From Rhodanobacter sp. OK091 (GTDB lineage: Bacteria; Pseudomonadota; Gammaproteobacteria; Xanthomonadales; Rhodanobacteraceae), in NCBI RefSeq assembly GCF_900142825.1, contig NZ_FRCH01000001.1, forward strand, positions 1,736,001 through 1,800,000: a DNA stretch of 64,000 nucleotides, read 5' to 3'. The position numbers were made by a program, and so were the translations under genes. The stretch's first letter is position 1. Every line of letters starts with the position of its first letter. Below are positions 8,391 through 17,600 of this stretch, one piece after another. The notes under the pieces were generated by a model that did no database searches, was not told the DNA's origin, and saw only the letters and a program-made list of their open reading frames with translations.

Positions 8391-10832
8391 ATGGTGACCC
8401 GTAGACAGTTCCTGCAAGGTGCGACCTCACTGGCTTTGCTTGGCAGCCGGTTTGGCCTGCAGACGGCTTTCGCTACCGCCGGCGACCGTGCGGCGCCTGC
8501 CGTCAAAGGCGCAGCCACGGCAGCCGGCGGATGGGCTCGCTACGTCGACGTATTCACCGGCACCGGTGGTCATGGACACACTTACCCAGGGGCTTCGCTG
8601 CCGTTCGGCATGGTGCAGCTCAGCCCCGATACCCACAACAGCGGATGGGATGCCAGCTCGGGCTATCACCAGGGCGACGGCTCGATCATGGGCTTTTCGC
8701 ATACCCATCTCAGCGGCACGGGCATTGGCGACATGCTCGATGTGTTGTTGATGCCCACGCAGGGGCCGGTACTGCTGCAGCCGGGCAGCCGCGGTCTGCC
8801 GAACGAGAACTACCGCTCGAAGCACGACGGCGTGTCGAGCACCTCGCCGCTGCTGTCAGGGGATAACGACGCGCATCCGGGACAGGGTTACCGGTCGCGC
8901 TACGACCGTGCCTCCGAGCAGGCGCAGCCGGGTTATTACCGGGTACGCCTGACCGATCACGACATCCTGGCCGAGCTGACAGCCACGCCGCGCGCGGGCC
9001 TGCATCGCTACACCTTCCAGCGGCCCGGCGCGGGCCATATGCTGCTCGATCTCGCCCACGGCTATCACACCGATCCCGCGCAACCCGCCAGGGTCACCGA
9101 TGCCGAACTGCGTGTGATCGGCAACGACACCGTAGTGGGCAGCCGACGCGTACACGAATGGGCGAAGGGTCGGCACATCTATTTCGCGATGAAGTTGTCG
9201 CGCCCGTTCGAGCATGCCGCGCTGTACGTCGACGACGCGCTCCTGCCCGATTCCGCGCACACCGCGAAGGGCGACAAGCTCAAGGCCGCACTGCATTACG
9301 CCGATGCCGGTCATGCGCCGCTGCTGGTGAAAGTCGGCATCTCGGCGGTGGATACCGAAGGCGCGCTGCGCAATCTGCAGGCGGAAATACCCGGCTGGGA
9401 TTTCGAGCAGGTGCAGCACGCCGCCGCTGCCAGCTGGGAGCGCGAACTCGGCCGCATTCGTGTCGAGACCTCCTCGGAGCCGGTGCGGCGAACTTTCTAC
9501 AGTGCGCTGTACCACACCATGCTGGCGCCAACCCTGTTCAGCGACGTCGATGGCCGCTATCGCGGCATGGACATGGCGGTGCATCAGTTGCCGAACGGAC
9601 AACACAACTACAGCACTTACTCGCTGTGGGATACCTATCGTGCGCTGCACCCGCTGCTGACGTTGTACCAGCCCGAGCGCGTGCCGGACCTGGTCAACGG
9701 CTTGGTTCGGATGGCCGTCGAAAGTCCGGACGGTCCGCCGGTGTGGCCGCTGCAAGGCGTGGAGACCGGCTGCATGATCGGCCACCACTCTGCCGTGGTG
9801 CTGGCCGAAGCGCATGCCAAGGGTTTCCGTGGCATCGACTACGAACAGGCGTGGCCGGTATTCCGCAAACGCGCCATGGACGACGACTACCGCGGGCTGC
9901 CGCTCTACCGCAAGCTCGGCTACATCCCCAGCGACAAGGAAAACGAAGCGGTCAGCAAGACGCTCGAATACGCGTACGACGACTGGGCGCTGGCCCATCT
10001 CGCCGAGGCTGTTGGCGCGCACGCGGACGCCGAACAATTGCGCCAGCGTTCGCGCAACTATCAGCATGTGTTCGACCGCAAGCTGAGCTTCGTGCGGCCA
10101 CGCGCCAGCGACGGCCGCTGGCTGGAACCGTTCGATCCGCGTGGCATGGGCCACGCCGCGACATGGCGCGACTTCACCGAGTCGAATGCGTGGCAGGCCA
10201 CCTTTCTCAACCAGCATGACCTGTACGAATACATGAAACTGTTCGGCAGCGAGCATGCCTTCGAGCGCAAGCTGGATGGGCTGTTCAACGCCGATCCGGC
10301 ACTGCCCGCCGACGCGCCGCCGGACATCGCCGGCATGGTCGGGCAGTACGCGCACGGCAACGAACCCAGCCATCACGTGGCTTACCTGTATGCGTATGCG
10401 GGAGCTCACCACAAGACCCAGGCGCGCGTGCGCATGCTGCTGGACACCATGTACAGCACTGCGCCCGATGGCTTTGCGGGCAACGAGGATTGCGGGCAGA
10501 TCAGCGCCTGGTACGTGCTCAGTGCGCTGGGGCTGTATGCGGTCGATCCGGTGAGCGCGAACTACGTATTCGGCAGTCCGCTGCTCGACCATGCGGAAGT
10601 CGATGTCGGCGAGGGCCGCGTGCTTACGGTGAAGAGCCGGAACAACGGTCCGGATCGTCCCTACATCCAGTCGGTCTCGTGGAACGGCCGGCCGTGGACG
10701 CGCAGCTGGATCAGCCACGCCGAACTGACGGCCGGAGGTACCTTGATTTTCGATATGGGCGCGGCGCCCAACGAGCACTTCGGTGCCGCGCTGGCCGACC
10801 GGCCGCCATCATTCGGTAACGCGGCCAGTTGA
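8391..10832 (+). CDS. GH92 alpha-mannosidase, Tat-type signal
   Basis: A calcium-dependent exo-alpha-mannosidase of family GH92, 813 aa, most likely periplasmic. The N-terminus TRRQFLQGATSLALLG is a twin-arginine signal, so export of the folded protein is likely. The N-terminal beta-sandwich opens with DVFTGTGGHGHTYPGASLPFG (about 49-69). The (alpha/alpha)6 domain carries the catalytic-acid motif GNEPSHHVAYLY (about 656) and the base motif GNEDCGQISAWY (about 696), both canonical. Linkage cannot be fixed from sequence, but many GH92 members with NEPSHH act on alpha-1,2-mannose. It precedes a TonB-dependent receptor and a PI-PLC-like gene. ATG 8391 is chosen for the purine tract before it; GTG 8394 is an alternative. 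Confidence 0.93.
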   Translation: MVTRRQFLQGATSLALLGSRFGLQTAFATAGDRAAPAVKGAATAAGGWARYVDVFTGTGGHGHTYPGASLPFGMVQLSPDTHNSGWDASSGYHQGDGSIMGFSHTHLSGTGIGDMLDVLLMPTQGPVLLQPGSRGLPNENYRSKHDGVSSTSPLLSGDNDAHPGQGYRSRYDRASEQAQPGYYRVRLTDHDILAELTATPRAGLHRYTFQRPGAGHMLLDLAHGYHTDPAQPARVTDAELRVIGNDTVVGSRRVHEWAKGRHIYFAMKLSRPFEHAALYVDDALLPDSAHTAKGDKLKAALHYADAGHAPLLVKVGISAVDTEGALRNLQAEIPGWDFEQVQHAAAASWERELGRIRVETSSEPVRRTFYSALYHTMLAPTLFSDVDGRYRGMDMAVHQLPNGQHNYSTYSLWDTYRALHPLLTLYQPERVPDLVNGLVRMAVESPDGPPVWPLQGVETGCMIGHHSAVVLAEAHAKGFRGIDYEQAWPVFRKRAMDDDYRGLPLYRKLGYIPSDKENEAVSKTLEYAYDDWALAHLAEAVGAHADAEQLRQRSRNYQHVFDRKLSFVRPRASDGRWLEPFDPRGMGHAATWRDFTESNAWQATFLNQHDLYEYMKLFGSEHAFERKLDGLFNADPALPADAPPDIAGMVGQYAHGNEPSHHVAYLYAYAGAHHKTQARVRMLLDTMYSTAPDGFAGNEDCGQISAWYVLSALGLYAVDPVSANYVFGSPLLDHAEVDVGEGRVLTVKSRNNGPDRPYIQSVSWNGRPWTRSWISHAELTAGGTLIFDMGAAPNEHFGAALADRPPSFGNAAS

Positions 10833-11166
10833 GCATGCAAGTTCGACTTCCCCAAAACCCTTCAGACGAGAACAACCCGGCGCTGCGGTTCGTCGGTCTC
10901 TATCACCCCGCTGCAGAGGCCGCGGGCTGGATGCACACGCCGAGGGAAATGCACCCACGGCGTGGAGCCTATCCCCGACCTGGAGCCCATCCCGGATCTG
11001 GAGCCATGGACGCACTCGTTTCGCACAGTGCGGCTCGCACCGTGCCGACGCCAACACCGCAAACAACTATTGCCGCGTGAACTTCCACGCATGTCACCCA
11101 TTCAGCCACGCCCGCTTCGTGCTCGATCGCATCGGGCCGCCCAACAAACCAGCCAGGAGATTCGTA
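10833..11166. other. Leader region before TonB-dependent receptor
   Basis: A 334-base gap without a supported gene. It contains two 18-bp units starting TGGAGCC (10963-10980 and 10981-10998), with a third partial copy at 10999. An AGGAGA ribosome site at 11155-11160 fixes the receptor start. The receptor frame stays open through part of this gap, but that stretch lacks a credible protein N-terminus. It may hold a promoter or an mRNA leader. Confidence 0.5.
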
Positions 11167-13704
11167 ATGCGTCCCCAAACCATTAGCCGTGCGATTCGCA
11201 CCGCATTGCTCGGCAGCATGCTTCTTGTCAGCGCAGCGCCCGCTTTCGCCCAGGACAACAGCACCTCCGACCCGAACGCGGCAACTTCCAACGCCGACAA
11301 GACCAAGGCGAAGACGCTCAACAGCGTGGTGGTCACCGCCCGCTCCGGCGTGGAGACGCGCACCAAGGCCGAGACCAGCTACTCGATCACCACCATCGAC
11401 GAAGACCGCCTGCGCATGCAGGCACCCACGTCGGTCACCGAAGCGATGAAGTCGGTGCCGGGCTTCTGGGTCGAGGCTTCCGGCGGCGAGGCCAGCGGCA
11501 ACATCCGCGCACGCGGCATTCCGGTGGACGGCTTCGGTTCGGTGACCTTGCTGGAAGACGGCATCCCGGTGCAGCACGATCCGGCGCTGGGTTATCTCAA
11601 CGCCGACCAGGCGTTCCGCCTGGACGAGACGATCGAGCGGATCGAGGTGGTGCGTGGCGGCCCGTCGTCGGTGTTCTATTCGAACGCGCCGGCCGGTGCG
11701 ATCAACTTCATCCCGCGTCGGGTCGGCGACACGCCGGATGGCCTGTTCAAATACACCGTCGGCGACTACGGGCTGAACCGCGCCGACTTCTGGTACGGCA
11801 CCCCGGTCGGCGACGGCTGGAAACTCGGCGTGGGTGGTTTCTACCGCGTCGACGACGGCGTTCGCGACCCCGGCTTCCACGCCAACGATGGTGGCCAGAT
11901 CCGCGTCAACCTGTCCAAGGATTTCGAGCACGGCCGCTTCAGCGTCGACTACAAGCACCTGGACGACGATGTCGCGCTGTACCTGGGCATCCCGATGCGC
12001 ACCTACCCCAACGGCAAGATCAAGGCGGTGCCCGGCTTCGACGGCAACTTCGGCACGCTGGCCGGACCGGAGACCGAGCACGTGATGATGAAGGAAGGCA
12101 ACGGCAGCCTGTACAACTTCGACAACAGCCTGGGCACGCAGGTGAAGCGTGACCAGCTGACCTTGAAGTTCGACTACGACCTAGGCGCGGACTGGAAGCT
12201 CGCCGAGTCGATGCGCTACGACGACACCAAGACCCAGCGCAACGGCATGTTCCCCAACACGCTGATGAGCGCCACCAGCTTCCTGACCTCGTCCGCGAAC
12301 CGCACCGCGTGGCAGCCGTATCTGCCGGCCGGCACCGCCGGCATGCAGCTGCGCTATGTGGACAACCCCTCGCAGGTGTTCAACAACCAAAACCAGAACG
12401 GCAATGGACTGATGGTGATCGGCGGCCTGCGCGGCGTCACCATGCCGGTGCAGGAGTTCATCAACGACACGCGCCTGCTGCGCAAATTCGACATCGGCGG
12501 ACAGACTCACGACATCTCGCTGGGCTACTACTACGCCCACTTCAACCAGGACTTCAGCCGCTATTCCTCCACCGTGCTGCTCGACGTGCAGGACAACGCG
12601 AAGCTGCTCAACCTGGTCGCGGTGGATGCCAACGGCAACCCGCTGCGCACGCTGACCGACAACGGCATCTACCACTACGGCTACGAGTGGGAGAACGCCA
12701 GCGGCAGCTCGGCCACCAACGCGCTGTATCTGTCCGATGAGTGGCAGGTCACCGACGCGCTGCGCATCGACGGCGGCGTACGCTGGGAGCACGTGAACAC
12801 CCGCGGCTGGGTCGAGAAGAAGCAGACGCTGAACCAGGGCACGCTGCCCACGTCGTCCATCTCGGCCGGCACCGGCCAGACTGTGTCGTACGACCACAGC
12901 TTCAACAAGCTGGGCTGGACCCTGGGCACGAACTATCAGTTCTCCGAGCAGTCCGGTGTGTTCGCGCGTTGGACCTCGGCGTTCCGCCTGCCCAACCTGA
13001 GCAGCTACATCACCAACGCCACGGCTACACCCATCATCCAGACCATGAAGCTGGGCGAGGCCGGCTACAAGTTCTCCAACCGCTGGCTCGATCTGTATGC
13101 CACCGCGTTCTACACCAAGTATGACAACGTCGGCTTCAGCAATTACGTGTTCGATCCGAACAACAACACCTCCACCGTCCAGCAGGGTTACGCCACCACC
13201 AAGACCACCGGCATCGAACTGGAAGGCACCTGGTTCCCGGTGAGCTGGTTCGACGTGCAGATGACCGCCACCTTGGAGGACCCGGAGTACAAGGGCCTGA
13301 GCTACACCGACAAGACCAGCACCGGCCCGGTGCTGCGCGACTACACCGACAACCAGCTGATCCGCGTGCCGAAGACGAGCTTCCGCGTAGTGCCAGGACT
13401 GAACCTGCTGGACGGCAAGCTGCGCCTGCAGCTGGCCTACGAGCATGAGGGCGCACGCTTCGTCGACACCGCCAACTCGGTGCGGCTGCCGGCATACAAC
13501 GTGCTCAGCGCCAGTGCGCGCTACGACGTGTCGCAGGCGTTCTCGTTGTACTTCTATGCGGACAACATCAACAACTCGCTCGGTCTCACCGAGGGCAACC
13601 CGCGCGCCGGCGAGCTGCAGAGTGCGGATGCAGGGGCGAACACCTTCATCGCCCGACCGTTGCTGGGCCGCGCCTTCCGCGCCGCCGTCATGTACCGGTT
13701 CTGA
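11167..13704 (+). CDS. TonB-dependent outer-membrane receptor
   Basis: An active-transport outer-membrane pore of 845 aa. ATG 11167 is chosen because AGGAGA precedes it and a clean Sec signal follows (MRPQTISRAIRTALLGSM, cleaved near AFAQ). A TonB-box-like segment LNSVVVTAR is at about 53, followed by the plug domain (about 60-175: GFWVEASGGEASGNIRARG and VRGGPSSVFYSNAPAGAINF). A 22-strand barrel follows and ends in AAVMYRF with the C-terminal aromatic needed for assembly. No CarO-like STN extension is present. Between a GH92 mannosidase and a PI-PLC-like enzyme it probably imports a mannosylated or inositol-containing product, but the ligand is inferred only. Confidence 0.93.
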   Translation: MRPQTISRAIRTALLGSMLLVSAAPAFAQDNSTSDPNAATSNADKTKAKTLNSVVVTARSGVETRTKAETSYSITTIDEDRLRMQAPTSVTEAMKSVPGFWVEASGGEASGNIRARGIPVDGFGSVTLLEDGIPVQHDPALGYLNADQAFRLDETIERIEVVRGGPSSVFYSNAPAGAINFIPRRVGDTPDGLFKYTVGDYGLNRADFWYGTPVGDGWKLGVGGFYRVDDGVRDPGFHANDGGQIRVNLSKDFEHGRFSVDYKHLDDDVALYLGIPMRTYPNGKIKAVPGFDGNFGTLAGPETEHVMMKEGNGSLYNFDNSLGTQVKRDQLTLKFDYDLGADWKLAESMRYDDTKTQRNGMFPNTLMSATSFLTSSANRTAWQPYLPAGTAGMQLRYVDNPSQVFNNQNQNGNGLMVIGGLRGVTMPVQEFINDTRLLRKFDIGGQTHDISLGYYYAHFNQDFSRYSSTVLLDVQDNAKLLNLVAVDANGNPLRTLTDNGIYHYGYEWENASGSSATNALYLSDEWQVTDALRIDGGVRWEHVNTRGWVEKKQTLNQGTLPTSSISAGTGQTVSYDHSFNKLGWTLGTNYQFSEQSGVFARWTSAFRLPNLSSYITNATATPIIQTMKLGEAGYKFSNRWLDLYATAFYTKYDNVGFSNYVFDPNNNTSTVQQGYATTKTTGIELEGTWFPVSWFDVQMTATLEDPEYKGLSYTDKTSTGPVLRDYTDNQLIRVPKTSFRVVPGLNLLDGKLRLQLAYEHEGARFVDTANSVRLPAYNVLSASARYDVSQAFSLYFYADNINNSLGLTEGNPRAGELQSADAGANTFIARPLLGRAFRAAVMYRF

Positions 13705-13706
13705 GG

Positions 13707-13740
13707 GATAAGGCCGGGCGGCAAACCGCCCGGCCTTATC
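13707..13740 (+). terminator. Strong hairpin after TonB-dependent receptor
   Basis: A perfect 15-bp stem (13707-13721 with 13726-13740, loop CAAA) starts two bases after the receptor stop. It has no U-tract, so it may be a partial terminator or an mRNA 3'-end stabiliser that raises receptor transcript over downstream genes. The next start codon is only eight bases past it. Confidence 0.7.
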
Positions 13741-13747
13741 GGTCCGC

Positions 13748-14914
13748 ATGAAAAAAACGAAATCCCCGCATCGATATATTCTGGCCGTCGCCCTCATGTT
13801 GCTGCCGTGGGCGCCGGCGCTGGCGGCCTGCGACCTGGAAGTCCCAGCACCTGGTTGCGACCTGGTCTCGCTGGACAACACGCTGCACATGAACAACCTG
13901 CAGGCGATCGGCACCCACAACAGTTACAAACAGGCGATGCCGCCAGCCGAGTTGGCCGCCCATCGCGCCCGCGACCCAAGAGCCGACGGCATCGACTATG
14001 GCCATCGCCCGCTGGGCGAGCAGCTCGACCGCGGTGCACGCACACTGGAACTGGACGTCTATTACGACCCGCACGGCGGCTATTACGCGCACCCGCCCGG
14101 CGCCTTGCGCAAGGGCTACGCCAGCTCGCCGTGGTCGCCCACCGCGACCCGCCAGATGCAGCAGCCGGGCTTCAAGGTGATGCACATGGCGGACATCGAT
14201 TTTCGCAGCAACTGCCAGACCTTCGTCGCCTGCCTCATGATCATCCGCGACTGGTCGCACAAGCATCCGCGGCACGTGCCGATCATGCTGCTTATCAATG
14301 CGAAGGACGGTCACAGTGGCCCCGGCGCTGTCACCCCGCTGCGCTTTACCGAGGCCGCGTTCGATGCGCTGGATGCGGAGATTCGCACCGTGCTGTCCGC
14401 CAGCGACCTGGTTACCCCGGATGACATACAGGGCAACTACCCGACCTTGCGCGAAGCGGTGCGGGCCGGGCATTGGCCGACCCTGGGCCGGGCGCGCGGC
14501 AAGGAGTTCTTCGTGCTCGACGAGGATCCGCCCAAGGTTGCGCTGTATCGCGGCGCGCGGCATTCGCTGGAAGGCCGGGTGATGTTCATCAACACAGATG
14601 AAGCGTCGCCTGCGGCAGCCTACCTGACCTTGAACGATCCCCAGGCCGAGGCGATGCGGATCAGCCGCGACGTCGCGGCGGGCTACATGATACGCACCCG
14701 CGCCGACGCGGATACCGTCGAGGCGCGCCGCAACGACACGCGCCGTCGCGAGGCGGCGTTCGCCAGCGGCGCGCAATATATCTCCACCGATTATCTATGG
14801 CCCGATCCGCGCTTCGGTGATTACAGCGTGCAGTTGCCGGGTGGTGGTGTCGCCCGCTGCAACCCGCGTGGCGCCTCCGCCTGCCAAGCCACCGCGCCCG
14901 GAACGCATCCGTGA
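13748..14914 (+). CDS. Secreted Ca2+-dependent phosphoinositide phospholipase C-like protein
   Basis: 388 aa, with Sec signal ILAVALMLLPWAPALAAC, so periplasmic or outer-membrane associated. It matches the PI-PLC-C1 type (TIM-barrel phosphodiesterase). The first catalytic histidine is in AIGTHNSYKQ (His57). ELDVYYDPHGG (about 102) supplies the Glu/Asp metal site, and a second histidine lies in FKVMHMADIDF (about 143). The family cleaves the phosphodiester between lipid and inositol phosphate. It is coupled by a GTGA overlap to a PHP metallohydrolase and lies in the same run as a full inositol pathway. Hydrolysis of phosphatidylinositol, GPI or another inositol-phosphate conjugate is inferred; substrate is unproven. 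Confidence 0.82.
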   Translation: MKKTKSPHRYILAVALMLLPWAPALAACDLEVPAPGCDLVSLDNTLHMNNLQAIGTHNSYKQAMPPAELAAHRARDPRADGIDYGHRPLGEQLDRGARTLELDVYYDPHGGYYAHPPGALRKGYASSPWSPTATRQMQQPGFKVMHMADIDFRSNCQTFVACLMIIRDWSHKHPRHVPIMLLINAKDGHSGPGAVTPLRFTEAAFDALDAEIRTVLSASDLVTPDDIQGNYPTLREAVRAGHWPTLGRARGKEFFVLDEDPPKVALYRGARHSLEGRVMFINTDEASPAAAYLTLNDPQAEAMRISRDVAAGYMIRTRADADTVEARRNDTRRREAAFASGAQYISTDYLWPDPRFGDYSVQLPGGGVARCNPRGASACQATAPGTHP

Positions 14915-16464
14915 AACCGCATCTGCGCCATTGGCTGATCCATCTTCTGGCTGGCCTGCTGCTGGCCGGCCTGATGGTGCTGTTCGACGCGATCGACCCC
15001 GCGCACGCCGCCGTACCAGCCATGCACGAACAGCCCGACCTGGTGCTGCACGGCACGCTGGACGGCAAGGACAACCAGACCTACCGCATGCTGCCGTTCG
15101 ATGTGCCCGCAGGGACCCGTCGCATCACGGTGCAGTTCGACTACAACGGCCACGAAGACGAGCACACCCGGATCGATCTGGGCCTGCTTGGGCCGGACGG
15201 TTTTCAAGGGAAGGATGGCTTTCGCGGCTGGAGCGGCGGCTCGAAGCTCTTGTTCACCGTGTCTGCGACGGACGCTACGCCAGCCTATCTGCCCGGACCC
15301 ATCGACCCGGGTCGCTGGACCTTGCTGCTGGGCATCCCCAGCATCCGCAAGCACAGCCGCGCACACTACACCGCCAAGCTCTGGTTTGGCCGTCCAAACG
15401 ACCCGGCATGGGTACCGTCCGTGCTGAATCCGCCGCTGCGCCGGGAAGCCGGCTGGTATCGCGGCGACCTGCACATGCATACCGCGCACAGCGACGGCAG
15501 TTGCGACAGCCAGAGCGGGCGCGAGGTGCCCTGCCCCTTGTTCCTCACCGTCCAGGATGCGGTCAACCGGGGACTGGACTTCATCGCGATCACCGATCAC
15601 AACACCGTGTCGCAGGTCAACGCGATGCGCGAGCTGCAGCCGTACTTCGACCGCCTGCTGCTGATCCCCGGACGCGAACTGACCACGTTCCAGGGCCACG
15701 CGAACCTGTTCGGCACCACCGAACCGGTGGATTTCCGCGTCGACGGGCAACAGGACTGGAATGCCTTGCTGCGGCAGGTCGAGCCCTTGCACGGACTGAT
15801 TTCGATCAATCATCCGATCCGGCCGGACGATGAAACCTGCATGGGTTGCGGCTGGGTGCCAAAGGGCGTCGTGGACCTGCACAAGGTGCAGGCGATCGAG
15901 GCCGTCAACGGGATCGACGCCGTGTTGCCGGACTCCGGCATTCCGTTCTGGCAAAGCCTGCTCGATCGGGGTTACCGACTCACTGCGGTCGGCGGCAGCG
16001 ACAACCACGACGCCAGGCGCGCATTGGCGTTGCCCGACGCTAGCGTGGTCGGCACGCCGACCACCGTGGTGCACGCCAGCGAGCTGTCCATGCAGGCCAT
16101 CCTCGCGGCCATTCGTGCCGGCCATGTGTTCATCGATGTGCAAGGCAGCCGCGACCACCAGCTGGACCTGACTGCCCGCAGCGGAAGCCAGACAGCGGAG
16201 ATGGGCGACGCACTGGCCGTACCGGCAGGCGGCACCGTACGCTTCACCGTCAACGTCACGGCGCCGGCCGGCGGCGAGATCGAAATCATCGAGGACGGCA
16301 AGATCATCCATCCCGGCACCGACCTGGCACTCCACCTTGCGCGCCAGTCCGTCTCATTCGACTGGACCAGCGACGGCAAGCGCCACTGGTTGCGCGCGAA
16401 CGTGCGTGGCGCGGCCCGGCAACCGTTGCTGGTGGGCAACCCGATCTACATCAATGCCGATTGA
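14911..16464 (+). CDS. Exported PHP-domain metallohydrolase (CehA/McbA-like)
   Basis: 517 aa with an N-terminal hydrophobic signal (LIHLLAGLLLAGLMVLF). An all-beta domain occupies about 45-170, followed by a PHP domain: GDLHMHTAHSDGSC (His188, His190), FIAITDHNT (about 226), a glutamate in IPGRELTTF, and VGGSDNHDAR (about 360). These are the metal-binding signatures of polymerase-and-histidinol-phosphatase enzymes, which hydrolyse phosphoesters. A C-terminal beta domain follows (about 405-517). The GTG start overlaps the PI-PLC stop (GTGA), so both should be made in step. By context it may dephosphorylate the inositol phosphate released by the lipase. Confidence 0.8.
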   Translation: MKPHLRHWLIHLLAGLLLAGLMVLFDAIDPAHAAVPAMHEQPDLVLHGTLDGKDNQTYRMLPFDVPAGTRRITVQFDYNGHEDEHTRIDLGLLGPDGFQGKDGFRGWSGGSKLLFTVSATDATPAYLPGPIDPGRWTLLLGIPSIRKHSRAHYTAKLWFGRPNDPAWVPSVLNPPLRREAGWYRGDLHMHTAHSDGSCDSQSGREVPCPLFLTVQDAVNRGLDFIAITDHNTVSQVNAMRELQPYFDRLLLIPGRELTTFQGHANLFGTTEPVDFRVDGQQDWNALLRQVEPLHGLISINHPIRPDDETCMGCGWVPKGVVDLHKVQAIEAVNGIDAVLPDSGIPFWQSLLDRGYRLTAVGGSDNHDARRALALPDASVVGTPTTVVHASELSMQAILAAIRAGHVFIDVQGSRDHQLDLTARSGSQTAEMGDALAVPAGGTVRFTVNVTAPAGGEIEIIEDGKIIHPGTDLALHLARQSVSFDWTSDGKRHWLRANVRGAARQPLLVGNPIYINAD

Positions 16465-16536
16465 GCCCGACGGCTGCATCCCGGAGACTGCCGGGAACCG
16501 TCCGCATCCTCAGGCCAGAACCATGGGGTTTTTCCA

Positions 16537-17514
16537 ATGACACGTTCCATCCTCTGCTTTGGCGAGGCACTGATCGACCTGCATGCAGGGGATTTCGACG
16601 AACGGGGCTTTGCGCGGAAGCTCCGGCCGTTCGCCGGTGGCGCGCCGGCCAACACTGCCGTAGCGGTCGCCCGGCTTGGCGGCCATGCGCGTTTTGCCGG
16701 CATGCTTGCGCAGGACCGCTTCGGCGACTTCCTTCTCGACAGCTTGCAGCAGGCGGGCGTCGACACGGTGGACGTGACGCGCACCGATGCCGCCAACACG
16801 GCATTGGCCTTCATCACACTGGATGCGCAGGGCGAGCGCAGTTTCAGCTTCTATCGCCCACCGGCCGCCGATCTGCTGTTTCGCACCGAGCACTTCCGCG
16901 AAGAAGCGTTCGAGGACACCGCCGCCTTCCACGCCTGCTCCAACAGCCTGACCGATCCAGAGCTGGCGGCCGTGACTCTGGAAGGCATGCGGCGCGCGCG
17001 CCGCGCCGGCACGCTGGTCAGTTTCGACTTGAACCTGCGCCCCGCGTTGTGGCCGCGCGACAGCGATCCACGCCAGTGGTGCTGGCCGGCACTGCAGCTG
17101 GCCGATGTCGTGAAATTGAGTGCCGAGGAATTCGCCTGGCTCGCCGATGAGGGCGAGGACGCAGCCCTGGATAGCCTGTGGAGCGGTTCCACGCGCCTGC
17201 TGATCGTGACCGACGCCGCGCAACCGTTGCGCTGGTTCCATCCCGATGCCAAAGGCGAGTTGCCCAGCTACAGCGTCGATGCGGTGGACAGTACCGGTGC
17301 GGGCGATGCCTTCGTGGGTGGCTTGCTGCATCAGCTCGCCGAGCAGCACGTCGGTCCCGCCGATCTCGACCGCTGGGTGGGCACGCTGTCGGGGCTGCAG
17401 GCCGCCCTGCGCTATGCCAGTGCCTGCGGCGCGCTGGCGGTGACCCGGCGTGGATCTTTTGCAGCGATGTCCGATGCCAGTGAAGTGGCTGGTTTCATGG
17501 AAATGCAGCCATGA
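16537..17514 (+). CDS. PfkB-family carbohydrate kinase (fructokinase-like)
   Basis: A cytoplasmic sugar kinase of 325 aa. It shows the PfkB N-terminal motif FAGGAPANTAVAVARLGG (about 30) and the C-terminal motif DSTGAGDAFVGGLL (about 249) with the catalytic aspartate. The closest style is bacterial fructokinase (FGEALIDLHAGD start). In a mannosidase operon it could phosphorylate fructose formed from mannose by an isomerase, or another released polyol; no isomerase is nearby. The stop at 17514 overlaps a possible downstream ATG at 17511, but the next gene more likely starts at 17601. Confidence 0.85.
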   Translation: MTRSILCFGEALIDLHAGDFDERGFARKLRPFAGGAPANTAVAVARLGGHARFAGMLAQDRFGDFLLDSLQQAGVDTVDVTRTDAANTALAFITLDAQGERSFSFYRPPAADLLFRTEHFREEAFEDTAAFHACSNSLTDPELAAVTLEGMRRARRAGTLVSFDLNLRPALWPRDSDPRQWCWPALQLADVVKLSAEEFAWLADEGEDAALDSLWSGSTRLLIVTDAAQPLRWFHPDAKGELPSYSVDAVDSTGAGDAFVGGLLHQLAEQHVGPADLDRWVGTLSGLQAALRYASACGALAVTRRGSFAAMSDASEVAGFMEMQP

Positions 17515-17600
17515 CCACACCGACAATCCCGAATATCCGCTATGCCGCTTCAACGCGCGACCCCATCGCCATACGCGTGCAGACAAAAGGAGCTGCCCCG

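Noticed and set aside
8856..10778. - strand frame of 640 codons opposite the first GH92
   Set aside because: Antisense of a canonical GH92 gene; no recognisable domain.
10783..11166. N-terminal extension of the TonB-dependent receptor frame
   Set aside because: The added 128 residues lack structure and partly overlap the GH92 end. The AGGAGA ribosome site and clean signal peptide support ATG 11167.
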